Positions 1 to 11,407 of a stretch of 64,000 bases of DNA are shown piece by piece. The translations under genes and the position numbers were made by a program. The notes beneath the pieces are model-generated. The model was not told the origin of the DNA and ran no database searches. It saw only the letters and a program-made list of their open reading frames with translations. Source of the stretch: Oscarella lobularis (taxonomy: Eukaryota; Porifera; Homoscleromorpha; Homosclerophorida; Oscarellidae); assembly GCF_947507565.1 (NCBI RefSeq), contig NC_089175.1:4763733-4827732 (forward strand), read 5' to 3'. Within the stretch, counting starts at the first letter, position 1. Each line of letters starts with the position of its first letter.

Positions 1-3000
1 GATCTGTTCTGGGCACTTGACAACGACATCTCTTTCCACATAAAAAGGTGGTTCGTTGTCTTTCTCTACAACAGAGCGAAGTTCGTCTTCCCTAAATTCC
101 TTTTTGGAAGTCAAGGTAAAATTTGAGGTGAATTCGTCTTCTTCATTTAAAGAAAATTCAAGTCGTTGTCCACTGTTGAGAGAGGGTTCTGGGCAGCAGA
201 AACGCTTCTCGTTGACAAAACGGAAATTTTTATCAAAAAGGTTCACTTTAATTTTGTCAACATTTTCTGAACAGGTACATGAAATGACAATTTTTAAATT
301 CCATTTTCTTTTTCCGCGATAAACGCCAATCGGATAAATAAAAAAACCGATCCAAACGTAATAGGAACCAATTATGGCCACGGTGCAATAACGGCAAAAG
401 GTTGTAGAGAACAGTTCTACGCAGCTGTCTCGCAAGTAAACGTCCATGATGCCTTTGTAAGAAACAGGATGACGTGCAGATTCAAGGTTTCCCATAAAAT
501 CGTACTCTTCAAACGAAACCTCTTTGCCTTCTCCGTAGAACAGACGATATTGATTTTCAATACGGTCAGCACCACGTTTATAGTGATGTCTTAGTTTGTA
601 TCTAAGTATCACCGGCTTTGCAAAAACGGCTCCATGAGGCAAGAGCTCAATAACACCGACGTAGGCGGTTTTACCCTCTACGTCCACAGGTTTGTCTGAA
701 ACAAAGAGAGAAAGTCTAACACCTAACGACGTTGTACTTGTTATCGCTCCAGGTGGAATTATTAGCAAAACACCGCATGATGGCAGAGTCAAACTGCCTC
801 CTTCTACACCGATGTGGTTTGACACAGTTCCTTTGGGCAGGCAAGTCACTGACTGTTTATAGACGCACAGATGCAAAGGCTCCAGCAAAGGTGGTTTGAC
901 TGCAGCCGCATCAGTAACGTCAGACAATGGCAGAGCCACAGTGCTTCCTTCTACGCCGATTTGGTTTGATACACTTTCTTTCTGGAGACGCTGAAGCAGA
1001 TTTTCCAGTAATGATGACTTTACTGAAGCTGCATCAGTGCACGCTTTGTCCAATTCGTCAAAAGCATCATCGCTAAGACAACTTGATAGAAAACAAAACT
1101 AAGGACGTCACAAAGTATAGTTGCTACCTCCAAGAAGACATCATGCTCATTTTCCCTCCGTTGCTTTCTGCTGCCGACGATAAGCCTAACGATGTTTCAG
1201 CATCTATGCATTGTATATACACGTAGCACAAAAATGCAACTTACTGCACATTGTCTGACCTGAACTAATTCTTGCACGGTCATAGAGATGTAAGTCGCTT
1301 CTACATGCCAAAATTAAAAAAAAACGTGGAAATAAAAATAAAATTTTACTAACACAGTTGAAACTTGATTTACGGGACTAAATAAAACAATAATTAACAT
1401 AAAAGTAATCAAAAAATTAATTAGCTCACGGGGAGTTGATCGGAAAGCTTTCGATTAACGAAGAAGCCACTCGTGTGCACTTTGCTGGGTCTGACCTAGA
1501 GGATATCAAGTAATGAACGATAAGCAAAGAGCATAACAATGCTTACTTGTCAAGATCATCCGTGAGTTTAGCTTCGTTTTGACCAAAGTGGTCATTGTAA
1601 ACGGCAATCTCCTTGGTTTTTCTGTCGGAGCTACAATTATCTTTTAACCTAGAACGTTCTGACCGATCTTCAGTCAATGTGACTGTGAACGATTTGGGGG
1701 CTTCTTCCAGTTCACTAACTCTTCCCCGGAGTTCCTCTACGTCACGATCTTTCTCCCGGCGGAGTTCCTTTAAGCCTTCCTTGATCTCATCCACGTCTTT
1801 CTTGTCCGCTTTGGTCTTCAATTGTTCCTCGGTGCACTTTGCTTGTTCTTGTACCATTTCTAACGCCTCCAAATTAAGTGCTGAACTATCGCCTAGGGAA
1901 AAGTTTGACAGGCATTTTACACATTCGAAATTAGCAGGCAAAACCTTTTCCTGGATTACACAAATCGAAGATTTCAGGCTCTTGCTGCGTATCCAAACCA
2001 GTCTGATTTCTTGAAGAAGCAACGTCTGCATTGGCGACATGTTCCATTTGCGTCGTTGAACTACCCTGCTGCCCATCTGAAAAGAGATCGTGCCAATACA
2101 GACAGCATCGACTCTTTTTAGCAGTAGGCCTTACTCTCAGAAAGCGGTTCTTCAGCACCTTCTCTATTGCCACTGGCAGTCCGACAATTTTTTTTAACTT
2201 CTGCAGTGCTACGCGGCTCTGTATTGGTAAGTCCTATTGAATTACCCTGTTCCTCATCTAAAAAACAATAGCGTGCTAATAGAGTGTCTTTTTTAGGATT
2301 CAGTCTTACTCCCTGTTTCATCACCAGGTGGACATTGTCCGTTGCAAAACCAGCTGCCTTTTTTACCTATGATGAAAACGACGATCGTGAAAGCGCTCGT
2401 CACTATCACTACTCCCGCTGTTACGCCTGGAACAATCCAAGCAGCAAATTTTCCTGCAACGGTTGCGTTTTCTTCTACAAGACGATAATTAATTGCCTGA
2501 CAAAAAATTAGAAAGGGCCAACCTTACCCGGTTTGCTAGTCAGCATTTTAGACGTAAAAAACGGAGTTGGATTTTCAGAGGTAGGAATTTCAGGCGTTAT
2601 GAGCGCGCTGAGCGCGCTGTTCGGTAGACCGGTGGAAATTCTAGTTGAGCTCGGACGACTTTCCGTGTACTTCCCAACGGCCACGACAGAGACAGAAGCA
2701 TCGACTTCACTGACGTTCAAATTTCGAACGTTAATGCTGATGTTCGGTTGAAAAACTTGAAATTGAACGGCCGTCATTGAAGGCCCCCACAGTTCGACCC
2801 TGTAAGAGATGGGAGGATCGTATCGATGGTTCGGATCGGTGGGCGTATTTTCCCAGGCAAGCTCAATCCAGCCATTTCTTCCAACCTCTTTTGTAAACGA
2901 TACGTTGTTTGGTCTCCCTACAACAACAAGCACAATTAACTTCGACAGACACGAGACCGCTGCACGCAACGGGCGTACTTATTATGTCCATATCAATTGA

Positions 3001-3761
3001 CTGAGATTCAAACGTATTTTCCTCCGTATGAAGAAGAAGTCCTTTGCCTTTAACGAAAATGCTCCCTTCGTCGAATCGCGACAGTCTACACAGCTTCAAC
3101 ACAACGGTTGCATTGGAAAAGATGCGTTCTTTTCGTTCCGAGCACGGAATGACGCGCTTTGTCTCATTGTGGACAACCCATAGTTTAACAGTATCAGCTT
3201 GATACCGAACAAGTGCAGGCAGATTCAGATCTGAATCTTCGTAAAGGACCCGCTTCCGAGGTCCCTCTATTTCTATAGTCGGATCATCTACAGAAGTATA
3301 ACGTAATTGAAAAATGAATTATTAAATAATCAAATAATTTACTAGTTACGACGTAAACGATTGCGGCTTCGCTTTCGCCAAATCCGTTTGGCTCGCACGT
3401 GTAGCTCCCGTTGCTACTGCGCTCCGCTCTAAAACGTAGTGTCTGCATAGCCACGAAACCAGATTTCGGCAATATGTTGAACAAAGGGTCAGCATCGTCG
3501 ATAACGTTCCTGTTGTGACGATAGACGACACTCGACGAGTTAAACGACCGTTCGTCTGAAAAGGAGCAGCGAAGTGTGACGTATTCACCCAAATCGACTC
3601 CTTGAGTCGACGTCAATTGAACCGTTTGTCCTAATTATTTTATTCAATACCAAAAACGCCGCAAAAAAGGCGAACAGCTTACCATGTACGACTGCGAATA
3701 GGCGAACGATTAGTAGAACGAGGTGCGATGACGCAAGATTACGTAAAATATTCCTGTTCAT
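1..3761 (-). CDS. Ig-Ig-FN3 transmembrane receptor with cytoplasmic ZU5-UPA (partial)
   Basis: This looks like a type I surface receptor of UNC5-like logic with a different ectodomain. The start at 3761 opens a signal peptide (MNRNILRNLASSHLVLLIV) followed by a GTAAGC donor. Next come an Ig domain (about 3616-3345, with paired Cys in TLRCSF and SYTCEP), a second Ig-like exon (about 3290-2990), an FN3 exon (about 2930-2515), a TM exon (about 2490-2330, GVVIVTSAFTIVVFIIG), short cytoplasmic exons, a charged coiled-coil exon (about 1950-1545) and a ZU5 domain (about 840-600, with PSCGVLLIIPPGA and ELLPHGAVFAKPVIL). The reading frame stays open to base 1 through a UPA-like stretch, so the 3' end lies outside the window. 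A short sequence (VSNQIGVEG / VSNHIGVEG) is repeated just before ZU5. UNC5 and PIDD carry ZU5-UPA-Death; whether a Death domain follows here cannot be seen. Splicing is inferred; the ZU5 call is strong and UPA moderate. Confidence 0.75.
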
Positions 3762-4745
3762 TCTATCCTAGTACTACAGAGCAGATTACACACAGATACT
3801 CAAAGATCGCGGTCTGCCTTACCGGTAACGCGTAAGTTTTATTCGATTTACTCCTCGACGGTCGGCAGCGGCTGACCGGATCTCACGGGAACGCGGAGAG
3901 CTGAGAACCCGCCGTCAAAACACGTCGGCGATAAATAGGCGTGTAAGGAGATCAAGAGACGAGAGGGGCGGCGTGGCCGCGAGAAACGGCGAGTTATGCG
4001 ATTTGCTTGCGTGCTATATAGCGTGCGCTGCTAAGCGCTCGACGATGATCTCATTCAAAATAAGTACAGTATCTCTCTAAGGCTCTGAAATAAGCGAACT
4101 TTTTTGTGCCGAACGCTCGGCAGCCTTGAGGATCTATAAAAAAGCCAAGTAAGTGTAATATCATATACAGCTGTCTAATGTATGTAACAAATTAAGATAC
4201 TATAAATAATCGTCCACCTCTGAAGTGCACGATGGGAGCTCTGGTACACGCAGACTGGTAGCTCCTTGTCTCCACTAGCGTACACGTTTCTAGTCTCGGG
4301 ATCCCTGAAGAAACTAAAGAAGAATTATTTGACGTCATGACAACGGAGAGCGTAACAACATATTATCAGACGATCAGGAGCTGGATCGGTCTGAATCCTC
4401 TTCGACGAGACTCCGTCGCTTTCTGTCTCGCTTTTCGACAGCCACGACGAATACTTGAACGTTTTCTCAAACGCCGAGACTGTACAATGACAACGTCACT
4501 ACATTGTAGAACAATGCCCAATTGACATTGACTTCTTCGAACAGGACAACACTAAAATGCATACTTTAATTCCCTGTGTCCCTTTTAGACCATTTTTTGG
4601 CCCTGTGTGTCTTTCTCATCCTACAAATGACAGTAGACGTGGGTTAGAAGGCGATTTGAATGTACTAAGGCTGCGTTCTGACCTGACGGACAAGACAAGT
4701 CGTCGTCGAAAAAATTGGCTCGTGCCTTGGAACTGCATACGGTAA
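3762..4745. other. Intergenic region upstream of the ZU5 receptor
   Basis: No gene is recognised here. The part next to 3761 is presumably the receptor promoter. Only short open frames without family resemblance occur, and I saw no tRNA-like or repeat structure. Confidence 0.4.
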
Positions 4746-4749
4746 ATGA

Positions 4750-5171
4750 GCCGGCAGTAGAACCACAATCCGTGGTGGAACAGCTCGAATCTCGGATTTT
4801 TCTGGTCCTCCAGCTATTTTCGTCAAGAGCGGCTCTTAGAATACGTCGCAACTCAAAGAAGTTTGCGCTCACTCAGTCTTCAGCAGCGATAGTGAACCGA
4901 GAACGGGCGATGTTCTGTTTTGACCCGGGCACTTGTGTGTTGATATCACTTGATGATGTCAGACGAAGAAGGCGACGCGACGACGACGATCCCGAAGACT
5001 CAGCGAACGAAACCGACAACGACGGAAAGCGGTCAAATCGGCGACGGCGCGATGGACGAAACGGTGAAGAAACTCGAACAGGGCAAAGAGCTTCTGATGC
5101 AGGCGAAAGCGGGCACGAAATCGTGGCGAAAGTTCTTCGCCTGTTCGCGCGCCTATCGAAGCCGAAGTCGT
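4750..5171 (+). pseudogene. Duplicated 5' end of the PRA1 gene (upstream region plus first exon)
   Basis: This stretch closely matches the upstream region and first exon of the intact PRA1 gene (about 19715-20155), including the start context (TTGATGATGTCAGACGAAG) and the peptide MDETVKKLEQGKELLMQAK. Relative to the intact exon, part of the acidic N-terminal segment is missing and two bases are inserted (GTTCGCGCGCCT against GTTCGCGCCT), which shifts the frame. None of the later membrane-segment exons follow. At about 5171 the similarity stops abruptly and sequence related to 10780-11070 begins. It is best read as a nonfunctional duplicate joined to another duplicated piece. Confidence 0.8.
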
Positions 5172-5472
5172 GCTCTCTTCTCCTCGTCGGTTTCGCGTGA
5201 AAATTCGAGCTCGATTTCAACTAGACGCTTTAGCACGATGTCTTTGCCCGATGGCTCTGCTACAACTGTATTAGAAATCAAAGATTGACATTGCATGATG
5301 TTCATCACCGTCATGACGTGCAGAGGGATCTGCGTTCGTTTCTAGCGAAGCGTCATCTGGCGGTGTTCCTGCATCCTAAGAGCATAATTTATCAAGAGAG
5401 GGAACTTCTGAACTAGGTGTTGCTGACCATGTTTCCGGCGGGGTCAAAATACTAATTCGAGTTGCAATGTCT
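5171..5472 (-). pseudogene. Duplicated 5' region of the polytopic membrane gene
   Basis: The bases match about 10780-11072, which is the first coding part and upstream region of the intronless membrane gene at 8923-10923. The shared sequence includes the segment reading GKDIVLKRRVEIE on the minus strand and the AGGATGCAGAAACACC-type upstream stretch. Only the N-terminal portion is present; no cysteine cluster or membrane segments follow. It abuts the PRA1 duplicate, so two unrelated genes' 5' ends are fused here. Confidence 0.8.
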
Positions 5473-5891
5473 GTCACAATTTTAGAATGATTAACTAAGG
5501 CTACTGGTAAAAACGAATTTACTGATTTAGTATGACTTTGGTGCCAATCTCAACACGCCAACAAGTCTGCTGAAGAAGAAGTAATGATTTATAGCCGTAT
5601 TTCATTCAGGAGCACCGAAACTGTATTATATGATGCCCTCAAAGAGCAGGTTTAGCTAAAAGTCTAGGAACGTTTTATAAATGTTAGGTAACCATCCATT
5701 AGCCCATAGCCTGTCACCAGACCTTCTCCTTGATCCCGTATAACGAGCTCAGGAGACTCCTGGCGTTTGTTTGAGCCTCTGTTGAACTAAACATGGCTTC
5801 ATGATCTATGATTGAACGGTTAAACTACTGTAGTAGACGCTATTGCATAGGAGCATAGGCAAACAACAAAAGAAGCGTAAGTCAAAAGTCC
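5473..5891. other. Intergenic, nothing recognised
   Basis: No coding similarity or repeat was recognised. It lies just beyond the 3' end of the Ig/FN3 receptor and may hold that gene's 3' UTR and polyadenylation signal. Confidence 0.3.
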
Positions 5892-8591
5892 CTAAGATGT
5901 TTTTGCTTGAACTCGAGCATAAGCTGGCGAATCAACGAGATATGTCTCGTCTCTTGCCTGTGGAAGAGTACCGTATGCTCTCGAGTCTTGCATAGGTGCC
6001 TCAGGCTGCTTCACAGCGTTCAGTTCCACTTCTTCGTACAAAGGTCCAGTTGCTGGTAACCCTGTGACACAAATGACTCTTTTTCTAGAAATCAAAGTAC
6101 TGCACATGTGTCTAACTAACGTTTGCCCGTGTGATCACCGTCCTTCGGCTGTTTATCTTTATGTCTTGTCACTTGACCTTGTGCATAATAACTATAGATT
6201 ATTATTCCCTATGACTGCTTTCCCCGTACCTCTTTTGTATCTTTGGTAGAGAAAAACTGTTAGAGCAACAACAAGGCAGGACGCCAATACGGCAGTGGTC
6301 ACAGAAATCGCTACAGTTTTGATTTCATCTGCCGAATTTGACTCTGAACAAATCAAATGAACAAAAGGTTGCTAGAAGCAAGCAAGCCTTTTGAATTCCT
6401 ACCTCTACGAAGAGTTATTTCAATAGTAGCGTATTTGCTGCTTACTCCATTGTCTGTAATTACTTTGATCATAATGCAATGTTGATCCATTTCCACACCT
6501 GTAATATTCACCCAAAACATCTGTCTAGTAAGTGGAGCAAACTCGGTTTTCAGTGGCTTTTCCGCGCAAGACTTGGACACAAATTCCGTGGCATTTCCAC
6601 ACCTGTTGTCCACAAACAACTGAACTGCATAACCGCCTTTTAGAGCGACTAGTGAACGACTCAGGCTCTGAATTGGTGCCAACAAATCTACTCAAACCCA
6701 TGTTTCCACCAGAAACGTCACAGAGTTGTCATTATGCATACTCACCACATGTAGTCAAACATTCGCCATTTTGAGTCTGTCCAAACAGACTCGTTCCAAC
6801 ACTGTTTTCTCCTGCTACTTCTACTCTGTATTTTGACTGTTTGCTTAGCTCTGCCAGTTGTATGCTGCCTTCTGTTTGCAAAATTTTCTCTGTCTGTGTG
6901 AGATTAGTCCAGCTATTTATACTACCAACGATTTGATATCTTATTAGGTAGCGTTTAATTGTGCTGCCGCCATTAGACGTTGTCCAATTCACAGTAAGAG
7001 ACGTTTCGTGTCTTGAAACGCAGCTGGTAATGTTTGGCTTGCTTGGAACTATTCAGAAAATGATCTGAGATGTATTTTCAAATTACTTAAGCTAACCTGT
7101 TGATTCTGTTGTAATTATTTGTGGGAATCCAGTTGGAGTTTGACCTACTTCATTCATAGCAAAGAGTTTACAATAATACGTCGTATTTGGAAGCAAGTCT
7201 TCTAAAGTGTCCGTGGAACGGAAAGAGGTTAGCACATCTATCTCCTGCGACTTAGCAGAAGCAGAACACTGATTTTGACCAACGTCATGTGCGCTCTCTT
7301 CACAGCAAAGTGTAATTCTTGTTATGTCAGCGTTACCGTCCATGCCGACCGTCCAGTTATAGGTCACTGAATTGTGAGTGATTTTCTGAATGAAAACCTG
7401 CACCCTACTTGGTGAACCTACAATCCACAAGCTAAAGATCAAGGGCAAAGACAATGAGCTTTGTCTCTTACTGAGAACAGTCATATTAAAGGTTTCTTGT
7501 ACAATCCCTGACACGTGGACCACTCTTACTACGTATGTTCCTGTGTCAAATAAATTTGCTTTGAAATCATAGTCTAATATTTTCATATTAGGCTCAGACT
7601 TCTTCACCACGCCATTGAGGCTTATTGAGATGCTGCGTGGAGCTGGGTTGGAGTCTACTTGTACAAATACGCTAACGTTATAATTTTCAACTACTCGATG
7701 GGAAGTTGGATTGACTGAAATCTTGAGAAGGCCCAAATCTGCAAAAAAATTATCTCCTGGGTTCGCACTGCATTTGTAACTCACATTTGACAATCACATT
7801 CATTGCAGTCGATACAGATCCAAACATGTTTCTAAAGATACATAGATATGTTCCGTTGTCCTCTTTCCGCCCATCAAGATCCAAAAAGGTTGTTAGTTCA
7901 AGTTTTGCAAGGTCTGCTGACTCTCTTGTTTTATTTTTGGATATTTCTTGCACTGGTTTACTATTCCCACTTTGAAATTCCCACGTTGTATCAACAGGAG
8001 GTCTAATTATTTGAGTGACACAAAACAACGAAACGTGTTGCCTCAAAGATATCTCATTCAAACTCGGTGAATGCCTAACTATTTTTGTTGGCTTATCTAA
8101 ACAATGTAGTTAATTTGAACGCTAAATATTCAATGCACTCACTTCCATCCACAAATTCAAATTTGTCTGTTGTGTTTATTTGTGAAATTGTAAGTTCTCG
8201 AGCTTGACATTGAAAGGATCCATGGTCACGACTACGCAAAGCGTCGAATGCCTTACTATCGTTATTTCTGACGTAAAGAACAATTTTTGTTTTTGAGACT
8301 TGGGTAATATTGAGGACTCCGTTCCCAGGTGCGTATGTCGTACCGCCAGCTGAACGAAAAGTGATCTTTGCTGCACTCTGCGTAGAGCATGTCACAACCA
8401 AATCTCCTGCTCCTTTAGGTGGAATGTAAATTACTCCCATCAACGCCGGATTTTCAACGAATGTGAGTGCAGCTAAAAATCACCGGAAATCAGTTCGCTT
8501 CTCACTTCCAAGTGATCTGGCTCAACCTACATCCCCGCTGCTTTGCTACATAAACGATGAAAAAGAGAAGATGAACACACGGACGTTGCAT
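5892..8591 (-). CDS. Ig/FN3 type I receptor with tyrosine-rich cytoplasmic tail
   Basis: The start at 8591 opens a signal peptide (MQRPCVHLLFFIVYVA). The exons then encode three Ig-like domains (about 8450-8150; 8090-7795, with SLFCVTQ and YLCIFRN; 7740-7490) and three FN3-like domains (about 7430-7100, 7050-6760 and 6690-6400). A membrane segment follows (about 6345-6245, TTAVLASCLVVALTVFLY), then a tail of about 50 residues ending at 5892. An intron of about 58 bases near 7430-7490 contains no stop and would read through. The tail holds YEEV, YGTL, YLVD and YARV, short motifs of the kind bound by SH2 domains when phosphorylated. None fits the strict ITIM consensus. There is no kinase or phosphatase domain. 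The role is probably adhesion or recognition with phosphotyrosine signalling; the ligand is unknown. Confidence 0.78.
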
Positions 8592-8922
8592 CCAGAATTC
8601 GCCAAACCCGGATTTTCCTGTGAGCTGATCCAATGCGCACGCGGCAGAAACTGTCGCTGTTCTTAACGTCTGCCTGCTACAAATTCGAGTAAGTAAAGGA
8701 ACAGTAGATGCCATACCTACTGCTCTATAGGACTGAGGGCCAGGTGGAACGTGCAGAAATTTTCCCAGCTCCCTGGACACCATCAACACGAGTGGACACT
8801 AATGCACAAGAGGACAAGAGAAAACAGCTAGGAGCACACACACACACACTCAAAAGGAACAGAACACTTGCATGCAAAACAGAGTCAGAGAACACAACGC
8901 CAAAGAAATGCCTGCCAACCAT
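8592..8922. other. Short intergenic spacer between two minus-strand genes
   Basis: It holds the upstream region of the Ig/FN3 receptor and the 3' flank of the membrane gene. A short CA dinucleotide run lies near 8838-8850. Nothing else was recognised. Confidence 0.3.
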
Positions 8923-10923
8923 TTAGTCGTCAGTCTTACACGAGCAGCAAACACATGCCAAAACAACAAGAGCAACTACGGTCCCAACAATAAGAAGAAT
9001 AATTGCCAAAACGAAAAGCCAATAGAATGCCACAGACAGAGCCAACAGATCGGCAATTATTGACGTCACCGCTAAGCCAATAGCAACAGCAGGATTGGCC
9101 CGCGCCAGCACGACAAAAATCATCATCAGAACAAAGTAGACAACAGCAACGACAATCGTACGCCAGTCACCAAACGCAGCTCTCATCTTATCAGCAAAAC
9201 GAAAGGCCTTCGTCTCGAAGGAGCGCACTCGCCTATAGAAGCAGCTCACTCTTGACGAAGCGCTTCCCATGTCATTGACAACCTTAGCCAGGCCTTCACC
9301 TTCCTTGCAAACACTCTTGAACAAGTCAATAAAGTAGGCTCGTACCCAAAAAGCGTTGACACCGACAAAGAGTCCGAGACTCAGAAGCGGCAGCACGAGT
9401 CCACAGGCAATCATAAACATTCCCGTACCGGAAACGAGCGCCTCGACGCCATCGACTCTATCCTTGTTCGTCTCAATCGCTTCGAACGCTATGGCAACGA
9501 CGATGAACACGTGAGCGATCATCACCAAAACGGTGTGCAGTATGAGACGCCATTGAATCTCGCAGACAGATAAGTGACACGTGCTCGCCATCGGATCGTC
9601 GACCAACTCCATTTCTCTACGCCTTTTGTCGATCTCTCTCGCCGCTTTGACGAGCATGTACGTACGATGAAGGTATACGTCTAAGATGGTGAGAAAGCAG
9701 CCGACGCCGAAGACGACGTATTCGAGCACGCCGTTTGGATCGGATTGCGTTGGCGTGGCAATGTCGTAGATATCGCATATGAGAAGAGGATAGATCAGAA
9801 CGTAGGTGACGATTTTTTTCATGAGTTCGGCCACGAATTTACCACCGCCTTTGGCGGAAATTTTTTTGACGTCATTTGCTTCGGCGTCTTTTTCTAAATT
9901 GAAATTTTTCTTCTTTCGTCTTCTGTCTCGTATTTCTTTGCACGTGTCTCTCCACTGGGCAACGTTGTCGTAGATGGAAATCATCGAATCGATGACGCCG
10001 AACGCCAAGGCGATGATTTTCAGCGTTCGCTTGTCGCCGAAGCCGTCCATGGCTTCGACGACGGCGTAGGCGAGACTGAAGACGAAGAACGCCAACTCGA
10101 AACTTCTCCAAAACAGCAGGAGAAACTCGCGCGGTGGCACGACGAGCGTGAGCGCCAATTGCGAGCCAATACGCGCCGCTTTCTTCAGATCTTCGCTCAT
10201 CTTCTCGGCCGGCGCGCAATATCGACATGCAACGCAGCTACGTCCGCACCGTCCCTCCTTCGTGCACCCTTCCATGCAGTCGCAGCATTTCAATAGACTG
10301 AAGCAGCCGGCGGAGCACTTCAAACAGCCGTTGTAGCATCTCTGATCGACGATATTGAGCTCGTCGTTTTCTATATCGTCGTAGATCGTTTCGAGATCGG
10401 TCATGCATTGCTGAACGACTTCGACTCGTTTTTCTTCGGGTGAGAGCTCTGCTATGATTTCGGGGGGAGAAGTGGGGTGCTGCTCAGGCTGCTCTTCTCT
10501 TTCTTCATCTGATGGGTATCCAGCATAGCATACTTCTTCGTCAGCAGATTGTGAACTAGAATCTCTGGCTGGTGGTGGAGCCTCCTGAGTCTCTTCGTTC
10601 TCCGTTTGCTCGATTGCTATTGGCTCGTTTGCTTCATCATCGATGGGGCTCTCGTTTTCCTCTTCGCTGATGGGAAATTCCTTTGCTTTCTCTGGCGATA
10701 GGGCGAGTATGAGCGCTTCGGTGGTTCGATGGCCCAAGATTCGGTCGCTGTTACCGCGATTGAGACCGATCACCTTGGCTCTCTTCTCCTCGTCGGTTTC
10801 GCGTGAAAATTCGCGCTCAATTTCAACCCGACGCTTTAGCACGATGTCTTTGCCTGATGGCTCTGTTGGAACCGTTTTAGAAATCAACGATTGACATTGC
10901 ATGATGTTCCTCACCGTCATCAC
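8923..10923 (-). CDS. Polytopic membrane protein with cysteine cluster (unrecognised family)
   Basis: One uninterrupted frame of 666 codons. Residues 1-190 are acidic and low complexity (many E, S, P). Residues about 195-240 form a cysteine cluster (CYNGCLKCSAGC, then CCDCMEGC, CGRSCVACRYC). From about 265 onward there are about nine hydrophobic segments, including FLLLFWRSFELAFFVFSLAY, IVTYVLIYPLLICDIY and a long hydrophobic C-terminus ending in CVCCSCK. The cysteine cluster and membrane region match the C-terminal part of the large gene at 14319-18757 segment by segment (GSQLALTL against GSRLALTL). The Death and phosphorylase-like domains of that gene are absent. An alternative 5' end is possible: an acidic upstream exon (about 10985-10915) could splice to about 10856. 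I do not recognise the family; a channel or pore-like role is only a guess. Confidence 0.75.
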   Translation of the reverse strand: MMTVRNIMQCQSLISKTVPTEPSGKDIVLKRRVEIEREFSRETDEEKRAKVIGLNRGNSDRILGHRTTEALILALSPEKAKEFPISEEENESPIDDEANEPIAIEQTENEETQEAPPPARDSSSQSADEEVCYAGYPSDEEREEQPEQHPTSPPEIIAELSPEEKRVEVVQQCMTDLETIYDDIENDELNIVDQRCYNGCLKCSAGCFSLLKCCDCMEGCTKEGRCGRSCVACRYCAPAEKMSEDLKKAARIGSQLALTLVVPPREFLLLFWRSFELAFFVFSLAYAVVEAMDGFGDKRTLKIIALAFGVIDSMISIYDNVAQWRDTCKEIRDRRRKKKNFNLEKDAEANDVKKISAKGGGKFVAELMKKIVTYVLIYPLLICDIYDIATPTQSDPNGVLEYVVFGVGCFLTILDVYLHRTYMLVKAAREIDKRRREMELVDDPMASTCHLSVCEIQWRLILHTVLVMIAHVFIVVAIAFEAIETNKDRVDGVEALVSGTGMFMIACGLVLPLLSLGLFVGVNAFWVRAYFIDLFKSVCKEGEGLAKVVNDMGSASSRVSCFYRRVRSFETKAFRFADKMRAAFGDWRTIVVAVVYFVLMMIFVVLARANPAVAIGLAVTSIIADLLALSVAFYWLFVLAIILLIVGTVVALVVLACVCCSCKTDD

Positions 10924-11407
10924 GTGCAGAGGGATCTGGGTCCGCTTCTATTGAAGCGTCATCCGGCGGTGTTTCTGCATCCTAAGAGCATATTTCTTCA
11001 AGAGAGGGAACTTCTGAACTAGACGTTGCTGACCATGTTTCCGGCGGGGTCGAACTACTAATTCGAGCTGTGATGAAATTAGTTCTGCAAGCAAAATAAA
11101 CTAGTTTAGTGATTAGAGTGTGAACTCAGGGCAGGCGAGTTCCTAGCTGCTTGTCTATATAGTTTCTTTGCTATGTCAGTCAGCAGAATGCCTGTCTCAT
11201 TTTCGTTAGAAGAACTGTCTCGTTATTGAAAGCGGAAAAGCGGCACTTCCTGAAACCATGCTGAAAGTAGGCCACGTGTGATCACGGTAAGGAAAGAAAC
11301 GCTCAAGGCACAACAGCGAGTCGCGCTGTGGCCTTAGAAAACGTGCATTTCGTAGTTTGCAGTAGAATAAAGCCACCAATTTGCTCCAATAGCAGTGCCC
11401 AGGTGAG
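10924..11407. other. Upstream region of the membrane gene
   Basis: The part at 10924-11072 is the source (or sister copy) of the duplicate at about 5330-5472. On the minus strand it contains a short acidic open stretch that could be an upstream exon. The remainder to 11407 holds nothing I recognise. Confidence 0.35.

Noticed and set aside
4872-5288. Overlapping Arg-rich frames around the PRA1 first-exon copy
   Set aside because: They are other-frame readings of duplicated PRA1 and membrane-gene sequence, without support of their own.
5892-6107. Classical ITIM or ITAM in the Ig/FN3 receptor tail
   Set aside because: The residues two before the tyrosines (P, R, P) do not fit the ITIM consensus and the spacing does not fit ITAM, so only generic tyrosine motifs are claimed.
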